Shown piece after piece: positions 61,263 through 64,000 of a stretch of 64,000 nucleotides of DNA; within the stretch, counting starts at the first letter, position 1, and each line of letters starts with the position of its first letter. The notes beneath the pieces were generated by a model. It saw nothing but the letters and a program-made list of their open reading frames with translations. It was not told the DNA's origin and did not search any database. Location: NCBI GenBank assembly GCA_030536145.1, contig JAUNQN010000002.1, forward strand, positions 56,648 to 120,647, written 5' to 3'. The DNA comes from Akkermansia sp. (lineage in GTDB: Bacteria > Verrucomicrobiota > Verrucomicrobiia > Verrucomicrobiales > Akkermansiaceae). Position numbers and translations under genes: made by a program.

Positions 61263-63914
61263 ATGGCGGGCATGAACGGCAGAGAGAATCCCATCCCCGG
61301 ACTGCGGCGCGCAGTGGCCGCCGTATCCCGCAACCTGGCTGTGCTGGCTGCCCTGGCGGGCGGCCTGTGTGCCGCCGGGGAACCGCGGGAGAACTTTGAC
61401 AGCGGCTGGCATTTCAAGTATTTCGGCCCCGTGGACCCCGCCTCCCTGCCGGATGCCGAGCGCTGCGCCCCCGCCATGCCGGGGTATGACGAGACTGCCG
61501 CCCCCGCCGTGCAGCCCCCCGCCGGGGTGGATGCCGCGCACTCCCCGCTGTGGGCGGCGGGGTTCCGCCCGGTGCAGGTGCCGCATGATTGGGCCGTGGA
61601 GAGCCCCGTGCTGCCCGCAGAGCCGAACGAGACGGGCAAGCTGCCCTGGAACGGCTGCGGCTGGTACCGCAAGGAGTTTGACGTGCCGGCGGATTTCTCC
61701 GCAGGCAGCGGCCGCTGGTACCTGGATTTCGACGGCGTGATGTCCCACCCCCGCGTGTTCGTGAACGGGCGCCTGGCGGGGGAATGGGCATACGGCTACA
61801 GCTCCTTCCGCGTGGATATCACCCCCTACCTGGAGCCGGGCCGGCGCAACCTGGTGGCGGTGGAGGTGAGCAACCTGCCGCTCTCCTCCCGCTGGTACCC
61901 CGGTGCGGGTATCTACCGCCATGTGTGGCTGGTGAAGAAGAAGCCCGTGCACCTGGCCCAGTGGGGCGTGCGCGTCACCACGCCGCAGGTGGGGCGGGAT
62001 TCCGCCACCGTGTGCGTGGAAACCACGGTGGAGAACCACGGTGCCGCCGCCGCCACGGTGCGCGTGCAGCAGCGGCTGGGGGAGGCTGCCGACCTTTCCG
62101 CGCCCGTAACCGTGCCCGCCGGGGGCAGTTGCACCGTCACGCAGCAGCTGGCGGTGCAGGCCCCCAGGCTTTGGAGCCCCGCCGCGCCGGAGCTGTACTC
62201 CCTGCATACCGCCCTGCTGGATGATGCCGCCGGGCTGGACTCTGCGGAGACCTCCTTCGGCATCCGCCGGATAGAGTGGCGCAAGGAGGGCTTTTTCCTG
62301 AACGGGGAGCGCGTGATGATCAACGGCGTGTGCGAGCACCATGACTTCGGCGGCCTGGGGGCAGCCTTCCATGAGCAGGCCTATGAGCGCAAGATTCTGA
62401 AACTGAAGGAAATGGGATGCAATGCCATCCGCATGTCCCACAACCCGCCCGCACCCCAGGTGCTGGACCTGTGCGACCGCCACGGCATGCTGGTGGTAGA
62501 TGAGCTGTTCGATATCTGGCAGGAGCAGAAGTACGACCGCGCCAACGGCTACAGCGTGGACTGGCCCCGCTGGTGGCGCCGGGACGTGCGCCAGCTGGTG
62601 ATGCGTGACCGCAACCACCCCTGCGTGATCATGTGGACCGGCGGCAACGAGGTGAGCGAATGCGCCACCCCCGGCGGCGTGGCTGTCTCCGCCGCCCTGC
62701 GTGAGGAGTTCCGCAAGTATGATACCACCCGCCCGTACAGCGTGGCCTGCCACACCCACGGCGTGGTGGACAACGGCTTTGCCCGCACCCTGGATGTGGT
62801 GGGATTCAACTACCGCCCCTGGTTCTACCCGGAGTTCCGCCGCCGTTTCCCGGATACCCCCTTCTTCGGCTCGGAAACCACCTCCTGCATCGGCACGCGT
62901 GACCACTACATCTTCCCCCTGAGCTGGAACCAGACAGAGGGCAACGATGCCGGCTACCAGGTCTGCGCCTACGGCACCGCAGCCCCCGCCTGGGCCGCCT
63001 GCCCGGATGTGGAGTACAAGGCCCAGGATACCACCCCGGACGTGGCCGGCATGTTCGTGTGGACCGGGTTTGACTACTACGGGGAACCCACCCCCTACAA
63101 CCGGGACCAGACCATCGCCAACAACTTCGGCGACATGCCCCAGGGGGAGCGCAAGGCGCTCATCGACGCCATGCTGGCGCGCGGGGAAGGTGCCCCCAGC
63201 CGCAGCTCCTACTTCGGTATCATGGACCTGGCGGGATTCCCCAAGGATATCTACTACCTGTACCAGGCCCGCTGGCGCCCGGAGCTGCCCCAGGCCCACA
63301 TCCTGCCCCACTGGAACTGGCCCGGGCGGGAGGGCCAGGCCACACCCGTGATGGTGTTCACCAGCGGGGATGAGGCAGAGCTGTTCCTGAACGGCAAGAG
63401 CCTGGGCGTGCGCCGCAAGGGGCAGGGGGCGGGCTCCTTCACCCAGGGCAAGGTCACCCTCCGCAAGAACGACTACCGCTTTGTCTGGGAGAACGTGGCC
63501 TATGAGCCCGGCACCCTGCAGGTGGTGGTGAAAAAGGGCGGCAAGCCCTGGTGCACCGCCACCCGCCGCACCACCGGCCCCGCCACCGCCATGCAGCTGC
63601 AGGCGGACCGCACCACCCTCCGCCCCGGTGAGCTCGCCTTCGTGGAAATCTCTGCCGCGGATGCAGCCGGCCAGGTGGTGCCCACGGATGAAAGCTCCGC
63701 CTCCTTCTCCGTTTCCGGCCCCGCGGAGCTGCTGGGCTTCTGCAACGGGGACCCCACAGACCCCGTCTGCGCCCGGAACCCGCACCAGCGCTTCTTCCAC
63801 GGCCGCCTCCTGGCCATCATCCGCGCCACCGCCCCCGGCCCCGCCACCCTCACCATCCAATCCCCCACCCTGGGTGAACACACCCTGCCGCTGGAGGTGG
63901 TTGACCCCGGATAA
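61263..63914 (+). CDS. secreted GH2 beta-galactosidase-like glycoside hydrolase
   Basis: 883 residues. A signal peptide (hydrophobic run about 22-37, cleavage near LCAAGEP) exports it. GH2 domains follow: the jelly-roll sugar-binding domain (VQVPHDWAVE, GCGWYRKEF), an immunoglobulin-like domain, and the TIM barrel with acid/base Glu in MWTGGNEVSE and nucleophile Glu in FFGSETTS. DUF4982-like and Ig-like domains complete the C-terminus. It probably removes beta-linked galactose from host or dietary glycans; other GH2 activities are possible. ATG 61263 is used, but ATG 61272 is possible. The gene ends 86 nt before the window edge. Confidence 0.9.
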   Translation: MAGMNGRENPIPGLRRAVAAVSRNLAVLAALAGGLCAAGEPRENFDSGWHFKYFGPVDPASLPDAERCAPAMPGYDETAAPAVQPPAGVDAAHSPLWAAGFRPVQVPHDWAVESPVLPAEPNETGKLPWNGCGWYRKEFDVPADFSAGSGRWYLDFDGVMSHPRVFVNGRLAGEWAYGYSSFRVDITPYLEPGRRNLVAVEVSNLPLSSRWYPGAGIYRHVWLVKKKPVHLAQWGVRVTTPQVGRDSATVCVETTVENHGAAAATVRVQQRLGEAADLSAPVTVPAGGSCTVTQQLAVQAPRLWSPAAPELYSLHTALLDDAAGLDSAETSFGIRRIEWRKEGFFLNGERVMINGVCEHHDFGGLGAAFHEQAYERKILKLKEMGCNAIRMSHNPPAPQVLDLCDRHGMLVVDELFDIWQEQKYDRANGYSVDWPRWWRRDVRQLVMRDRNHPCVIMWTGGNEVSECATPGGVAVSAALREEFRKYDTTRPYSVACHTHGVVDNGFARTLDVVGFNYRPWFYPEFRRRFPDTPFFGSETTSCIGTRDHYIFPLSWNQTEGNDAGYQVCAYGTAAPAWAACPDVEYKAQDTTPDVAGMFVWTGFDYYGEPTPYNRDQTIANNFGDMPQGERKALIDAMLARGEGAPSRSSYFGIMDLAGFPKDIYYLYQARWRPELPQAHILPHWNWPGREGQATPVMVFTSGDEAELFLNGKSLGVRRKGQGAGSFTQGKVTLRKNDYRFVWENVAYEPGTLQVVVKKGGKPWCTATRRTTGPATAMQLQADRTTLRPGELAFVEISAADAAGQVVPTDESSASFSVSGPAELLGFCNGDPTDPVCARNPHQRFFHGRLLAIIRATAPGPATLTIQSPTLGEHTLPLEVVDPG

Positions 63915-64000
63915 CCCAAAAAGTGTGGCAGCACATGCCGCTCTTGTGTTCATTGCAAGGTTAAATGCGACAGATGACATAGAGAATTGCCTTCACGCCT

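Noticed and set aside
61179..63980. 933-codon open frame on the minus strand
   Set aside because: Antisense to the GH2 gene; repetitive Gly/His/Ala composition and no recognisable domain.
1..64000. tRNA, rRNA, CRISPR, insertion sequences, prophage
   Set aside because: No cloverleaf-like sequence, repeat-spacer array, transposase or phage gene was seen on either strand. A covariance-model search would be needed to exclude small RNAs.

Overview
The window is a GC-rich bacterial chromosome segment with tightly packed genes on both strands and no rRNA, tRNA, insertion sequence, prophage or CRISPR array that I can see. Gene content (outer-membrane porin, many lipoproteins, prepilin, FolE2, dTDP-rhamnose pathway, a GH2 enzyme, abundant surface glycosyltransferases and little use of Shine-Dalgarno sites) suggests a Gram-negative, glycan-oriented gut-type bacterium. 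An Akkermansia-like member of the Verrucomicrobiota is my best guess. This is inference from family knowledge; no 16S gene is present to confirm it.

Layout. 1-14.7 kb is housekeeping and membrane genes: an AlbA/ATPase regulator (cut at the left edge), ROK glucokinase, a DUF4173 membrane protein, two small lipoproteins, PPi-type phosphofructokinase, LepA, malic enzyme, small DUF4190/DUF2752 membrane proteins, an LplT-like MFS carrier, a Sel1-repeat lipoprotein and thioredoxin reductase. 14.8-21.4 kb holds an OprB-like porin, 4-alpha-glucanotransferase, a DksA-like protein with a histone-like tail, ribosomal proteins L33 and S18, FolE2 and a TIM-barrel isomerase. 21.4-31 kb has three GT2 glycosyltransferases, a pair of ABC exporters with a TolC-like lipoprotein, cysteine synthase and a tiny histidine-rich lipoprotein. 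31.2-40.4 kb is a polysaccharide operon: rmlA, rmlC, rmlD, rmlB, an RgpF-like protein, a 1236-residue multidomain glycosyltransferase and a GT2. 40.5-45.7 kb has a flavoprotein, a two-component system, a DUF418 membrane protein and RNase D.

45.8-50.6 kb is the most striking part. A single polypeptide joins a GT10 (alpha-1,3/4-fucosyltransferase type) to a GT11 (alpha-1,2-fucosyltransferase type). A second polypeptide joins GT25 to GT4 through a linker containing a C9 tract in the loop of a strong hairpin. Converging on them is a GT6 enzyme, the ABO-transferase family, with the NAN motif typical of bacterial members. Together these could build fucosylated, Lewis/ABH-like surface glycans, possibly with ON/OFF switching. 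This is a hypothesis from domain content.

50.7-64 kb has two paralogous Aas-like acyl-ACP synthetases flanking ispH, a prepilin-like protein, MetX, ribosomal protein L36, two more glycosyltransferases and a secreted GH2 beta-galactosidase-like enzyme.

Regulation. Thirty sigma70-type promoters could be read by eye (TTGnnn, 16-17 bp spacer, often TGn before the -10). In half of them the start codon lies within 14 nt of the -10 box, implying nearly leaderless mRNAs. I used this rule to choose several starts, including two GTG or second-ATG starts.
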